From assembly GCA_949296575.1 (NCBI GenBank), contig CASFPE010000033.1:1-64000 (forward strand): a stretch of DNA of 64,000 nt, given 5' to 3'. This DNA comes from an uncultured Bacteroides sp. Its GTDB lineage: Bacteria; Bacteroidota; Bacteroidia; Bacteroidales; Bacteroidaceae. Shown piece by piece: positions 54,230-63,324 of this stretch. The notes under the pieces are model-generated. The model ran no database searches. It was not told where the DNA came from and worked only from the letters and a program-made list of their open reading frames with translations. The position numbers and the translations under genes are program-made. How positions within the stretch are numbered: the stretch's first letter is position 1; each line of letters opens with the position of its first letter.

Positions 54230-54754
54230 ATGAAACGTATTCTTTGGATGGCAGGGGTTGTTTTGTGCTTCTTCTTGCCTGAGATCTTGCTGGCTGCCGA
54301 GCCGGAAGGCAATCTTTATCCCACGCCCACGCGCCTTTTTCACATTGCCCGCAGCGTGAACCGCAATCTTGTGTGCTATGATGTCCGTCTCTCCGACGGT
54401 CGTTTGGATTCAAAAGAGCCGATGGAGGTATATTGGATGAACCGCGAGGAGCATGAAGGGCAGCGCGGCGGCCTTAGTTTCATCCAGCGCAAGTTAGCCT
54501 ATGGTTACGACGTTGTGGACAAAGGCGATGATTCCAGTGTGGTAACTCTCACGGCATATCCTGCACGCCGGTTGGAGATTGTGCGCGATGGGGAGCGTTA
54601 TGTGTGCCGCACAATCATTGGCGGGCAGCCGTCCATTCTTCGTTGGCTGTACGTGAAGGCCAGTGATTGGAATCCTTTGGCTGTGGAGTATGTGGAACTG
54701 CATGGGCAGGTCATTGCCACAGGCGAGGAAGCGGTGGAGCGTGTGAAGCGGTAG
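54230..54754 (+). CDS. Exported DUF4833 protein
   Basis: 174 residues from the ATG at 54230; the earlier in-frame starts read through the terminator of the preceding gene. Signal peptide MKRILWMAGVVLCFFLPEILLAA. The body PTRLFHIARSVNRNLVCYDVRL, PMEVYWMNREEHEGQRGGLSFIQRKLAYGY and VEYVELHGQVI is that of DUF4833, found in many Bacteroidota without known function. It lies between pectin genes but has its own small unit, so a link to pectin is not shown. Confidence 0.78.
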   Translation: MKRILWMAGVVLCFFLPEILLAAEPEGNLYPTPTRLFHIARSVNRNLVCYDVRLSDGRLDSKEPMEVYWMNREEHEGQRGGLSFIQRKLAYGYDVVDKGDDSSVVTLTAYPARRLEIVRDGERYVCRTIIGGQPSILRWLYVKASDWNPLAVEYVELHGQVIATGEEAVERVKR

Positions 54755-54802
54755 GCTTCCATTTTTTTTGGAGCAGCATTCATTTGAATTGTCCATAGTT
54801 TC

Positions 54803-54834
54803 TTTGGAGATTTCCGTGCATTCGACTATATTTG
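54803..54834 (+). promoter_or_regulatory. Promoter of the large fibronectin-III-like gene
   Basis: TTTG (54803-54806) and TATATTTG (54827-54834) are 20 bases apart, a near-perfect Bacteroidota promoter. The leader would be about 140 bases long. Confidence 0.7.
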
Positions 54835-54979
54835 CGGAAAAGGAGGATGCGCAGGCAGCGTCTGTGGCTCTGCATGCTATGTGAGCCGTGGCCCGTTCCA
54901 TGTTAGCCGTGCATCCGTTTTTATTCATTCAACTCAAACCGGGCGGAGCAGGAACGGCGAAGCCGTAATGATAATAACG

Positions 54980-57900
54980 ATGAAACACTTCTTCTGGGCT
55001 TTCCTGCTGGCCTTAAGCATTTTGCCATTGCAGATGAAAGCGGGTATTACTCTTCATGAAGCGTCCGATGCGACCCAAACAAAGGCTGTTCTAAGTGCAA
55101 GTTTCTCAGACCTGTCTTTGCCGCATGGCTTCCAGTACAAATACGGCACTTTGCCGGATATTGACGATTTCTCTCGTGCCGTCCTTGCGCAGGAGAGTGA
55201 CCCTGTATTGGTCACGACATCCGGCAACGCATGGTCGGTTCGCGAGGCGCGCGGGTGGGTGGAGAGTTATGGTGGGCTGGCGGCAGGGCAAAGTTCTACC
55301 ATGTCGGCCACGGCCATGCTCTATTCGGCGGCCACCCTTACTTTTGATTGGAGCGTGGATTCGGAGGAAGGCATCGGTATCCTCTCTTTCAAGGTGGACG
55401 GCGAGGAGGTGGCTTCCATCTCCGGCTTGGTGGATTTCACTGCCGTGTCCCATGATTTGGCCGCAGGCGAGCATACCTTTGAGTGGACGTATGCCAAGAG
55501 TTCGGAGACCAACGTGGGGCTGGACCTCGGCATGGTGCGCAACATCCACTTCCGCAACACCACGCCGGGCGAGTGGATTGACGTGCCTGTGGCCGGAAGC
55601 GAAGCACAGTTGGACGCACTTTATCCGGGAAAAGACTACCTGTTCCGGGCTTACGAGGTGAATGTTGGCTACCAGTTCACGGAGATAAAGGCTTTTAGGA
55701 CGAAAGGGATAACGTTTGGCAGCATTCAAGCCAATCCTGTTACCCAAACCACGGCAACGGTGGTTGCCAATGTGGATGTCGGTGATGCGGATGTAACCAT
55801 GCAGTTGGTCGTGGGAGAAGACAGGCCGGATTGGCGTGATGCTTCCCAGATGCTGCAATACGCATTCAAGGAAGTTTCCCTCCCTTGCACGATTTTTACA
55901 TCTGATAAAACCTATTGGGAACCGGGAACGGATGAGGGAGAATCGGTCATATTCAATGATACGGGTGACCGCTTAGGTGTGAATTATCCGTCATTCGGTG
56001 TACAAGTAGAGTTGGCAGAACCCACAACTATCACGTTTGATTGGAAAATGACGGATGGAAATGCTACTAATAATGTGCTGTATTTTGATGTGGACGGCGA
56101 GACAGAAGCATGGACAAGGGAAACCTCCGGCTATGAGACAAAGACGTTCCAACTTCCCGCAGGGACGCACAAAATATTGTGGGAAAGGAATGTGCTTGCC
56201 AATGGGACAGCGTATGTGAAAAACGTTCAAATTGGGGAACGCCCCATTTATGAGAACACGGCAAAGCAATACCCGTTTGTGTTGCCTTCCACAAAGATAA
56301 CGGGTCTCACCCCTAATTTGGCTTATAAAGGGCATATTGCGGTTTTGGATGGAAGCGGCGGATTGCTGGTGCAAAGCCCTTGGATATACTTCACCACCCT
56401 GAATGTTTCGGCCGATATATTGGAAGCCACGGATGTCTCCCAAGCGTCGGCCACCATCCGGGGACGGGTGTATGGCGGCGATGCCACGGTTGTTGCTGCC
56501 GGGCTGCAATACAAAGACGCGGCAGGCGACCGCTGGACTGACTATCCGAAAGACGCATCCACAGAGGAACTCTCCCAGGCATTGACGCGCCTCCGCCCGT
56601 CCACAACGTACCACTACCGTGCATACATCCAGGCAGAAAGCTGTGACACGGTGTTCAGCGACACGGGTGAGTTCACCACTCTTTCCGTGCAGGCACTCAA
56701 ACCGGTGGCAGTGCGCGTGGCGCAACATTCGGCGGTGTTGCAAGGCGAAGTGGTGTTTGGCGACGCCACCATCTATCAGCGCGGCATGCAGTTCCGCAAG
56801 GCCGGGACGGAAGACTGGGAAGATGTGGAGGACATTGGCGAGGAGGCCGTTTACACCTTGTCGAAAACCGGCTTGGAGATGGGCGCAGCCTACGAAGTCC
56901 GGATGTACATCCAGCCCGCAGGCGGCGATGTCATTTACAGCGAAAGCCTGATTTTCGCCACCCTTGACGTGTATATCGGCAAGACGGCAACCACCAGCAC
57001 CCAGACCACTATCGACATGGTGGCCGCTTTGGTGCCGTTGGACGAGGGCGTGGTGGCCGATGAATACGGCTTCGAGTACTATGCCGACTCCGATGGCTTC
57101 TATATGGGCGGCGGCGCCACCGACTTGCCTTCCGAGGTGGTTCGCGTGCCGGTGGTGCCGGAGGATGAGGCGTTGCACCTCCACTTGGACGGGTTGACCC
57201 CTTATTATTCCTATTATTACAGGGCGTATGTCAAAATTGGCGGGACGTATCATTACACAGAAGGCTACTTCGGGACGGATCGCACTTGGACCGGTGCAGG
57301 GACGCAACGCGCTTCCATTGCCGTGGAATTGGCGGAAATTACCCCAACAACCGCCTTGCTGAAGCTGGATGCCACGCAGGACGGCGACGCAGTGGTGACG
57401 CAGATTGAATATGGCATGATGAACCCCAACTGGGTGGTGGAGGAATATCTTCCCTGCGGCGCGGAGCTTCCTTTGGACGGATTGACCCCCGGCACAAGCT
57501 ATGGCCTGGCCTTCCGTGGGTTAGTGAACGGGCGTTGGTGTCCGTTGCTCCTCTCGTTGGACTGGGACTATTCCCTGTATGAATTTGAGACCTTGCCCCT
57601 CAACATTGAAGTGGCCTTCACGGACATTACCCAGACGAAGGCCACGATGCAGATGGGCTTCATCTTCGGCAACGTGGAAGTGCGCGACCTGCATTACCGC
57701 GTGAACGGCGGCGAGTACATCCCTTGCGGCGAAATCACCGATACGCATAAGGCCATCGAAATAGAAGGCTTGAAACCCGCCACGGAGTATTACGTGGACT
57801 TCTGGGGCATCATCGGCGAAGAGACTGGTTGCTATTGGGACTCTTATTACGGCTATTCGTACCACTTCACGACAAAGGCGGTGGAAGTGTCGGCCAGTGC

Positions 57901-58990
57901 GCCCGAAGTGTTGCAGACGGCAGCCACGATTGAATGGGAAGCCGACTGGGGCGATGCCACGTTCTTCCAAGCAGGCATCCAATACGGGGCATGGGATGGC
58001 TATGTGGATGTTCCCGTCAACATAGAGGAATCCGGCGTGATGCTGACGGAACTGTTGCCGTCCACTTATTACGATTACTGCGTTTATGTGGAGACGGTGG
58101 AAGGCGGCAGGGTGTATAGCGAAACACACACTTTCATTACAAACTCCATCCATTGCGAGACCTTGCCCGTGAGCAACGTTTCCAACCGCTCCGCCACGCT
58201 GAACGGCACGATTGCTTGCGACAGTTACAGTTCCGCCGAGTTCGGTTTCCAATGGAAGCAGATGGAGGGATGGAGCAGCGAGCCTGCCTTCACCAAGGGG
58301 CATAAGAACGACGACGGCAGTATCTCCGTCGGTTTGGTGAACGGCATGTTAGAGCCCAACACCGATTACCAGTACCGTGCCGCTGTACGCTATCAAGGCA
58401 ACATTTACGCGGCGGACGAGTGGGAGACGTTCCGCACCGAATCGGAATACGTGTACTATCCCGCTACCGTTTATACCATCTTCCGCACCGACCGCGAGAA
58501 CAACCGCCTGCTGCTATGCGGTTATTACGTGGCAGGCAGCGAGGAGGTCGTGGAGCAGGGCTATGAATACTGGAACAATTCTGTGAACGCTTCTGCCCGC
58601 CGTGCCGGGAATGTGGTGGTCATCCACACCGATGCTTCCATGCAGTACAGCCTGGATGTGGCAACGTTGCAGGCAGGCGACTATTCTGTCCGGGCGTTTG
58701 TCAAGACTTCATCCGGTATCACCATCTATGGCAACACCCTTGTATTCGGCGTGCAGGGCGGGGAAGTTGTCGGCATTTCAGACGCTCTTGCGGCCGATAT
58801 CACGTGCAGCGTGGAAGGTTCGTTGTTGACGGTGCGCAATGCCACGGGGCTTTCCTGCGTGGTGTGCAACGTGTCCGGCATGGTAGTGGCGCAACGCGAC
58901 CGCATGTTGGAAACAGAAGAATTTGATCTTGCCCCCGGTTTGTACGTCATCCGTTTCAGCAACGGCGAGACGTGCAAGGTGGGCATTTAG
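54980..58990 (+). CDS. Large secreted fibronectin-III-like repeat protein, no enzyme domain seen
   Basis: About 1336 residues from the ATG at 54980 (54968 also possible); the signal peptide MKHFFWAFLLALSILPLQMKA begins there. Two long beta modules near the start (about 15-220 and 260-450) each contain a TLTFDWS or TITFDWK strand and a matching AGEHTFEW or AGTHKILW strand. Then about nine modules of about 95 residues follow, with recurring phrases such as QASATIRGRV, LRPSTTYHYRAYI and GLKPATEYYVDFWG, typical of fibronectin type III in Bacteroidales surface proteins. The end (about 1265-1336, DLAPGLYVIRFSNGETCKVGI) is sorting-domain-like. No catalytic motif. Possibly a surface binding protein of the pectin system. 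Confidence 0.7.
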   Translation: MKHFFWAFLLALSILPLQMKAGITLHEASDATQTKAVLSASFSDLSLPHGFQYKYGTLPDIDDFSRAVLAQESDPVLVTTSGNAWSVREARGWVESYGGLAAGQSSTMSATAMLYSAATLTFDWSVDSEEGIGILSFKVDGEEVASISGLVDFTAVSHDLAAGEHTFEWTYAKSSETNVGLDLGMVRNIHFRNTTPGEWIDVPVAGSEAQLDALYPGKDYLFRAYEVNVGYQFTEIKAFRTKGITFGSIQANPVTQTTATVVANVDVGDADVTMQLVVGEDRPDWRDASQMLQYAFKEVSLPCTIFTSDKTYWEPGTDEGESVIFNDTGDRLGVNYPSFGVQVELAEPTTITFDWKMTDGNATNNVLYFDVDGETEAWTRETSGYETKTFQLPAGTHKILWERNVLANGTAYVKNVQIGERPIYENTAKQYPFVLPSTKITGLTPNLAYKGHIAVLDGSGGLLVQSPWIYFTTLNVSADILEATDVSQASATIRGRVYGGDATVVAAGLQYKDAAGDRWTDYPKDASTEELSQALTRLRPSTTYHYRAYIQAESCDTVFSDTGEFTTLSVQALKPVAVRVAQHSAVLQGEVVFGDATIYQRGMQFRKAGTEDWEDVEDIGEEAVYTLSKTGLEMGAAYEVRMYIQPAGGDVIYSESLIFATLDVYIGKTATTSTQTTIDMVAALVPLDEGVVADEYGFEYYADSDGFYMGGGATDLPSEVVRVPVVPEDEALHLHLDGLTPYYSYYYRAYVKIGGTYHYTEGYFGTDRTWTGAGTQRASIAVELAEITPTTALLKLDATQDGDAVVTQIEYGMMNPNWVVEEYLPCGAELPLDGLTPGTSYGLAFRGLVNGRWCPLLLSLDWDYSLYEFETLPLNIEVAFTDITQTKATMQMGFIFGNVEVRDLHYRVNGGEYIPCGEITDTHKAIEIEGLKPATEYYVDFWGIIGEETGCYWDSYYGYSYHFTTKAVEVSASAPEVLQTAATIEWEADWGDATFFQAGIQYGAWDGYVDVPVNIEESGVMLTELLPSTYYDYCVYVETVEGGRVYSETHTFITNSIHCETLPVSNVSNRSATLNGTIACDSYSSAEFGFQWKQMEGWSSEPAFTKGHKNDDGSISVGLVNGMLEPNTDYQYRAAVRYQGNIYAADEWETFRTESEYVYYPATVYTIFRTDRENNRLLLCGYYVAGSEEVVEQGYEYWNNSVNASARRAGNVVVIHTDASMQYSLDVATLQAGDYSVRAFVKTSSGITIYGNTLVFGVQGGEVVGISDALAADITCSVEGSLLTVRNATGLSCVVCNVSGMVVAQRDRMLETEEFDLAPGLYVIRFSNGETCKVGI

Positions 58991-59011
58991 GCATCGGGGC
59001 TTTGCGCTCCT

Positions 59012-62000
59012 TTAGGAATGCCGTGGGGTGTGCGAATGCCCCACGGCATTCCTTTTGCGGTATTCGTTAGGCGTGCAGTTCATTTTCTCCTTGAATACCC
59101 GGTTGAAGTATTGCGGCGACGAGAACCCGCTGCGGTAAGCAACGTCTGCCAGCGGGCAATCTTCCGTTTCCAGCAGCGTGGCGGCCTTCTTGATGCGCAT
59201 GTCGCGCACCAAGTCGATGGGCGAAGCGCCGGTGAAAGTCTTGATTTTCCGATAGAACACGGTGCGGCTCATGTTCATGGTGTCGGCCATGTCGTCGATG
59301 GTGAACTGCGGGTCTTGCAGATGTTCGTCCACAAACTGTATGACGTTGCGGATGAACGTGTCGTCAAACGGCGGCACTTGTGCGGATGCTTCCCTAACGG
59401 CTTTGCGGGGCTTGCCTTCCTTCTTCGCGTTCTCCTTGCGCTGCTCTAAATAGTAAGCGGCCAAAGAGTTCCTTTGCTTGATGAGCGAGTCGATGCGTGC
59501 TTTCAGGTAGGCAGAGTTGAAAGGCTTTGCCAGATAATCGTCCGCGCCGTATTCCAACCCTTGTATGCGGTCCTCGACAGAGGATTTTGCCGAAAGCAGG
59601 ATGATGGGGATGTGGCTGGTGTCGCGGTGGGCCTTGACGGCTTCCACCAACTGTATGCCGTCCATTTCCGGCATCATGACATCGCTGACAATGAGGTCCG
59701 GCAGCTTTTCTTTGGCCATGTCGAATGCTTGTTGCCCGTTCGCGGCTTGCAACACGCGGTATTTTTCCGCCAACATGCGGGCAAGGAAACGCCGCAGTTC
59801 GTCGTTGTCTTCCACAATGAGCAAGGTCTCGTCGGCCGGTGCCGCGCTTCCCGGGGCTTGCGTGCCGGGAATTTCCTCGGTAGCCGAAGGGTCGAACTGT
59901 ATGCCGTCTTCCGGGAGGAATTCTGCAAGCGGGTCAGTAGCGTAGGCATCGCATGTGGCAGGCAGCGTGACGGAAAAGGTGGTTTCCTGCGGGTTGCTCT
60001 CTGCTTGCGCCTTCCCGTGCAGCAAGTGGGCGAAGTCTTTCACCAATGAAAGCCCGATGCCGGTGGAACGGTTGGGGTTTCTGTGGCCTAACGTTTCAAA
60101 CCGTTCAAAGATGTGTGCCAGCTGGGCAGCGTTGATTTCTTTCCCTTCGTTCGTGACGCTGAGGGTGAACTCATTGCCGTTTGCGGATGCTTCCAGGCAT
60201 ATTTTCTTGCCGGGTGCGGTGTATTTGAATGCATTGGAAAGGAGGTTGAACAGGATTTTCTCCACCTTGTCCCAGTCGGTGTAGCAAGGAATCCTTTCTT
60301 GTTGGTGCAGGAAGCGGTAATCTATCCCGTGTTCGTGTGCCAGTTGGGCGAAGTTGTCCTGCACTTGTCGGCAGAAATCCACTAATTCCCCTTTCCCGAT
60401 GCTCACTTTCATCTTCTGCCCCTGTATTTTCCCGAAGTCCAATATCTGGTTAGTGAGGCGCAGCATGCGGTTCACGTTCCGCTGTGCCACTTGCATGTTC
60501 TCCTGCCCATCGGCGGTCAGTTGCTTTTTGCGTTGTATTTCATCGATGGAACTGTTTATCAAGGTGAGCGGTGTGCGCAGTTCGTGTGAGATGTCGGTGA
60601 AGAAACGCAACTTCAGGGCCGTGAGTTCCTTTTCGAGGCGGATGCCCCTTTTCAGGTTGGCAAACGAGGTGATGATGGCGGAAACGATGGCCGCCAATGC
60701 AATGAATGCCAGCACGTAGAGGGCTTTTGCCCATGCCGTTTCGCGGAAGCGCGGCTGCATTTCCAAGCGCAGCGGCGTGATGTTCTCCGTCCACACCCCG
60801 TCGCCGTTCGTGGATTTCACTTCCAAAACCAGTTCTCCGGCGGGCAGGTTGGTCAGGTTGACCGTCCGGTTATGTCCGATGTAGTTCCATGGTTCGGTAT
60901 TTCTTAATCGGTAAGCGTAGGAAATGGCTTGCGGATTTGTGTAGTCCAAGGCGGCGAAAGTGACAGAGATGTTCCGTTCTCTCGGGCGGAGCGACAGGGC
61001 GTTGCTGTGCAGGTCGCCGGGACGTGCCGTTCCGTTGCTTCCTTGGATGGATGCATGGGTGAAAACCAGCGGTGGCGTGGTGATGCTCGTTTGCAAGTGC
61101 GGCAAGCGCAGCCGCATCAGCCCGTTCCTTGTCCCGATGTACAGGGCCGTCCCTTCCGCATCCATCACGGGTTGTGCCTCGGTGATTTGGAGGTCGGTAT
61201 GCAGGTTGTTGCGGCTGTAGTTCTCAAAACTCTGTTCATGGATGCCGTATTTGGTGATGTAATTCTCGAAACAAATCCAGATGCTCCCGTCCTTGCTTTC
61301 CGTCAGCGACAGGGAGAGGTCGGAAGGAAGCCCGTTTTTCATGTTCAGGTAACGGAACTTTGCCTTTCCTCCTGCCCGCAATGAATCGGTAGGGATGGTG
61401 CAGATTCCGCCCCCGTATGCGGCAAGATACACCCGTCCTTCCGCTCCTTCGATGGCATCCATGATGTCGTTGCTGCTCAGTCCATCCTCAAAGCCCAAGC
61501 GGTGGAAGGTGATGCCGTTTGTTTCTTTGAAGCTGTCGGCAAACCACAACAAGCCTTCCGTGGTTCCGGCTAAGATGGTTCCGTCGTCCGTGCAGTGCAG
61601 GCTCCGCACTTTGGATGCCTCAACCGGGTAGCCTTTCCATGTGTTGCGGCGGTGGTGGAAGCGCAGTTTCCCGCCTTCGCCTGTTGCCAAGTTCACGCCT
61701 CCTCCCAAAGTGCCGACCCATATTCGGCCTTTCGTGTCCTGGCAGATGGCGTAAATAGCGTTGTGGCTCAGACTGTAGGCATCGTGCGGGTCGTGGCGGA
61801 ACTGCTGCAGCTTGAAGTTCCCTCCGGGCAGTTCATCGAGGACGACAAGCCCGTCGTTGCGTGTGCCGAGCCAGATGCGCCGTTGTTCGTCTTCATAGAA
61901 GCAGTACACTTTCCGCCCGAACGAGGCACGTGGGTCTGAAGATATCCGGCCTGTGGCGCCCACGTTGCCGATGAGTTGCCTTTGTGCATCGTAGATGCGG

Positions 62001-63301
62001 AGCTTGTTGTCGGTGGAGGCCACCCACAGGCGTTTCTGCGAGTCGATGAAAGTGCCTCGTATGTTCTGCCCGTTTTCCAAATAATCGTAGTTGCGGTTCG
62101 TGAAATAAATTTTGTCGAACCCTGTCCCGTTCACCGCCCACAGGTTGTGGCACGCGTCGCGGAAGAAGTTGCTCCCGCTTATCTTGTAGTGCGAGCGGCC
62201 TGAAAGAGCGGGTTTCAGTTGGCCGGATGCCCCATCGTATTGGTAGAAGTATCCTTGGCGCGAGATGACCCAAATGCCGCCGAACGCATCTTCATGGAGA
62301 TAGCGGAAGGTGTCGCGGGCGGGCAGCGGGCTTTCCAACGGGGTGATTTCTGCTTGCGGCAAGGTGCATCGCAGCACCCTTGTGCCGTCCAGCATCCACA
62401 GGGTGCTGTCGTTGGCAGGGTAAATATGGGTGATGTGGAGCGTCCGTGGGGACGTTTCCCGGAACAGGAGCGAGAAACGTTCTTGCCGGGTGTCGTAGAG
62501 AACCACTTTTTCTTCGTCGGGGAGCAGCAACTGATGGCTTCCGATGGCTACCAGCCCCGATACAGGCTTCATGGGATACGGGTTGGGCAGCGTGGAGAAA
62601 CCCTTGCCGGGGATGAATTGGCACAGTTCCCCTTCTTCGGTGATGAAGAATGTGCCTTCGTCGGTCTCTTTCACGAAGCGGAATACTTGGGAGGTGCAGG
62701 CCGCCGGATGGTTGTGTGCGAACGCGCCTTTGTCGGTCAAGGCCCATTCATATCCTTTGCGGTCGTGGAACACAGCGAAGACCGTGCCTCCATGTTCGGG
62801 GCGCGACCGGGCTTCTAACCGAAGGAGGGCTTGGTTGTTTTCGTCGATGCGGAACAAGTCTCCCTCCTCGTTGGCAAACCACAGGATGCCGTCGTCTTGC
62901 GGGTAGGTGCGGGCCACGCGGCAGTTGCCTTCCTCCGCCTGCTTGAAAGGGCTTCTGAACGAAAGCGTTTCGCGGTCGAACAGGTACAGTTGCTTGTCGT
63001 ACGTGATGCACCAGATGTTCCTTTTGGGGCTTTTCATGATTTGGTTGATGCGGTTGTAGCGCAGGCGCACGGAGTCTGTCGGGTAGGATTTGTAGTTGCG
63101 GAACTCATAGTTGTCGAACTTTTCCAGCCCGTTCCACGTCGAGAGCCAGATGTATCCTTCGCGGTCTTGCATGAAGCCGGTGACCGTGTTCTGCGACAGT
63201 CCGTCGTTGGTGGAGTAATGGCGGACGTGCATTTGGCTTTGTGCTGCCATTCCAAGCGCATGGGCAATGGCGATGGCCAGCAGGAGCAGCGTCTTTTGCA
63301 T
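59012..63301 (-). CDS. Hybrid two-component system sensor/regulator (HTCS)
   Basis: 1429 residues. Signal peptide (ends about MAA-QSQ), then a periplasmic double propeller sensor with Reg_prop repeats (about 25-770, GLSQNTVTGFMQDREGYIWLST, IWLGTRNDGLVVLDE, DTKGRIWVGTLGGGVN), a YYY domain (to about 840), one membrane helix (about 845-870), a His-kinase with the phosphorylated His in DISHELRTPLTLI (about 904) and the ATP site NLLSNAFKYTAPG and GIGLSLVKDF, a receiver with Asp in IVSDVMMPEMDG (about 1207), and a C-terminal AraC domain (about 1325-1420). Such proteins sense an oligosaccharide and switch on polysaccharide-use genes; here the neighbouring pectin genes are likely targets. Confidence 0.95.
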   Translation of the reverse strand: MQKTLLLLAIAIAHALGMAAQSQMHVRHYSTNDGLSQNTVTGFMQDREGYIWLSTWNGLEKFDNYEFRNYKSYPTDSVRLRYNRINQIMKSPKRNIWCITYDKQLYLFDRETLSFRSPFKQAEEGNCRVARTYPQDDGILWFANEEGDLFRIDENNQALLRLEARSRPEHGGTVFAVFHDRKGYEWALTDKGAFAHNHPAACTSQVFRFVKETDEGTFFITEEGELCQFIPGKGFSTLPNPYPMKPVSGLVAIGSHQLLLPDEEKVVLYDTRQERFSLLFRETSPRTLHITHIYPANDSTLWMLDGTRVLRCTLPQAEITPLESPLPARDTFRYLHEDAFGGIWVISRQGYFYQYDGASGQLKPALSGRSHYKISGSNFFRDACHNLWAVNGTGFDKIYFTNRNYDYLENGQNIRGTFIDSQKRLWVASTDNKLRIYDAQRQLIGNVGATGRISSDPRASFGRKVYCFYEDEQRRIWLGTRNDGLVVLDELPGGNFKLQQFRHDPHDAYSLSHNAIYAICQDTKGRIWVGTLGGGVNLATGEGGKLRFHHRRNTWKGYPVEASKVRSLHCTDDGTILAGTTEGLLWFADSFKETNGITFHRLGFEDGLSSNDIMDAIEGAEGRVYLAAYGGGICTIPTDSLRAGGKAKFRYLNMKNGLPSDLSLSLTESKDGSIWICFENYITKYGIHEQSFENYSRNNLHTDLQITEAQPVMDAEGTALYIGTRNGLMRLRLPHLQTSITTPPLVFTHASIQGSNGTARPGDLHSNALSLRPRERNISVTFAALDYTNPQAISYAYRLRNTEPWNYIGHNRTVNLTNLPAGELVLEVKSTNGDGVWTENITPLRLEMQPRFRETAWAKALYVLAFIALAAIVSAIITSFANLKRGIRLEKELTALKLRFFTDISHELRTPLTLINSSIDEIQRKKQLTADGQENMQVAQRNVNRMLRLTNQILDFGKIQGQKMKVSIGKGELVDFCRQVQDNFAQLAHEHGIDYRFLHQQERIPCYTDWDKVEKILFNLLSNAFKYTAPGKKICLEASANGNEFTLSVTNEGKEINAAQLAHIFERFETLGHRNPNRSTGIGLSLVKDFAHLLHGKAQAESNPQETTFSVTLPATCDAYATDPLAEFLPEDGIQFDPSATEEIPGTQAPGSAAPADETLLIVEDNDELRRFLARMLAEKYRVLQAANGQQAFDMAKEKLPDLIVSDVMMPEMDGIQLVEAVKAHRDTSHIPIILLSAKSSVEDRIQGLEYGADDYLAKPFNSAYLKARIDSLIKQRNSLAAYYLEQRKENAKKEGKPRKAVREASAQVPPFDDTFIRNVIQFVDEHLQDPQFTIDDMADTMNMSRTVFYRKIKTFTGASPIDLVRDMRIKKAATLLETEDCPLADVAYRSGFSSPQYFNRVFKEKMNCTPNEYRKRNAVGHSHTPRHS
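59015..59056 (+). terminator. Terminator of the fibronectin-like gene, inside the HTCS 3' end
   Basis: GGAATGCCGTGGGG (59015-59028) pairs perfectly with CCCCACGGCATTCC (59039-59052), followed by TTTT. It serves plus-strand transcription but lies within the last codons of the convergent HTCS gene (residues KRNAVGHSHTPRHS). Confidence 0.8.
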
Positions 63302-63324
63302 GCGTCAGTTCCTTTAATCGTCTG

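Noticed and set aside
55991..57307. 438-residue minus-strand open frame
   Set aside because: Antisense to the fibronectin-like protein, no start signal or family pattern.
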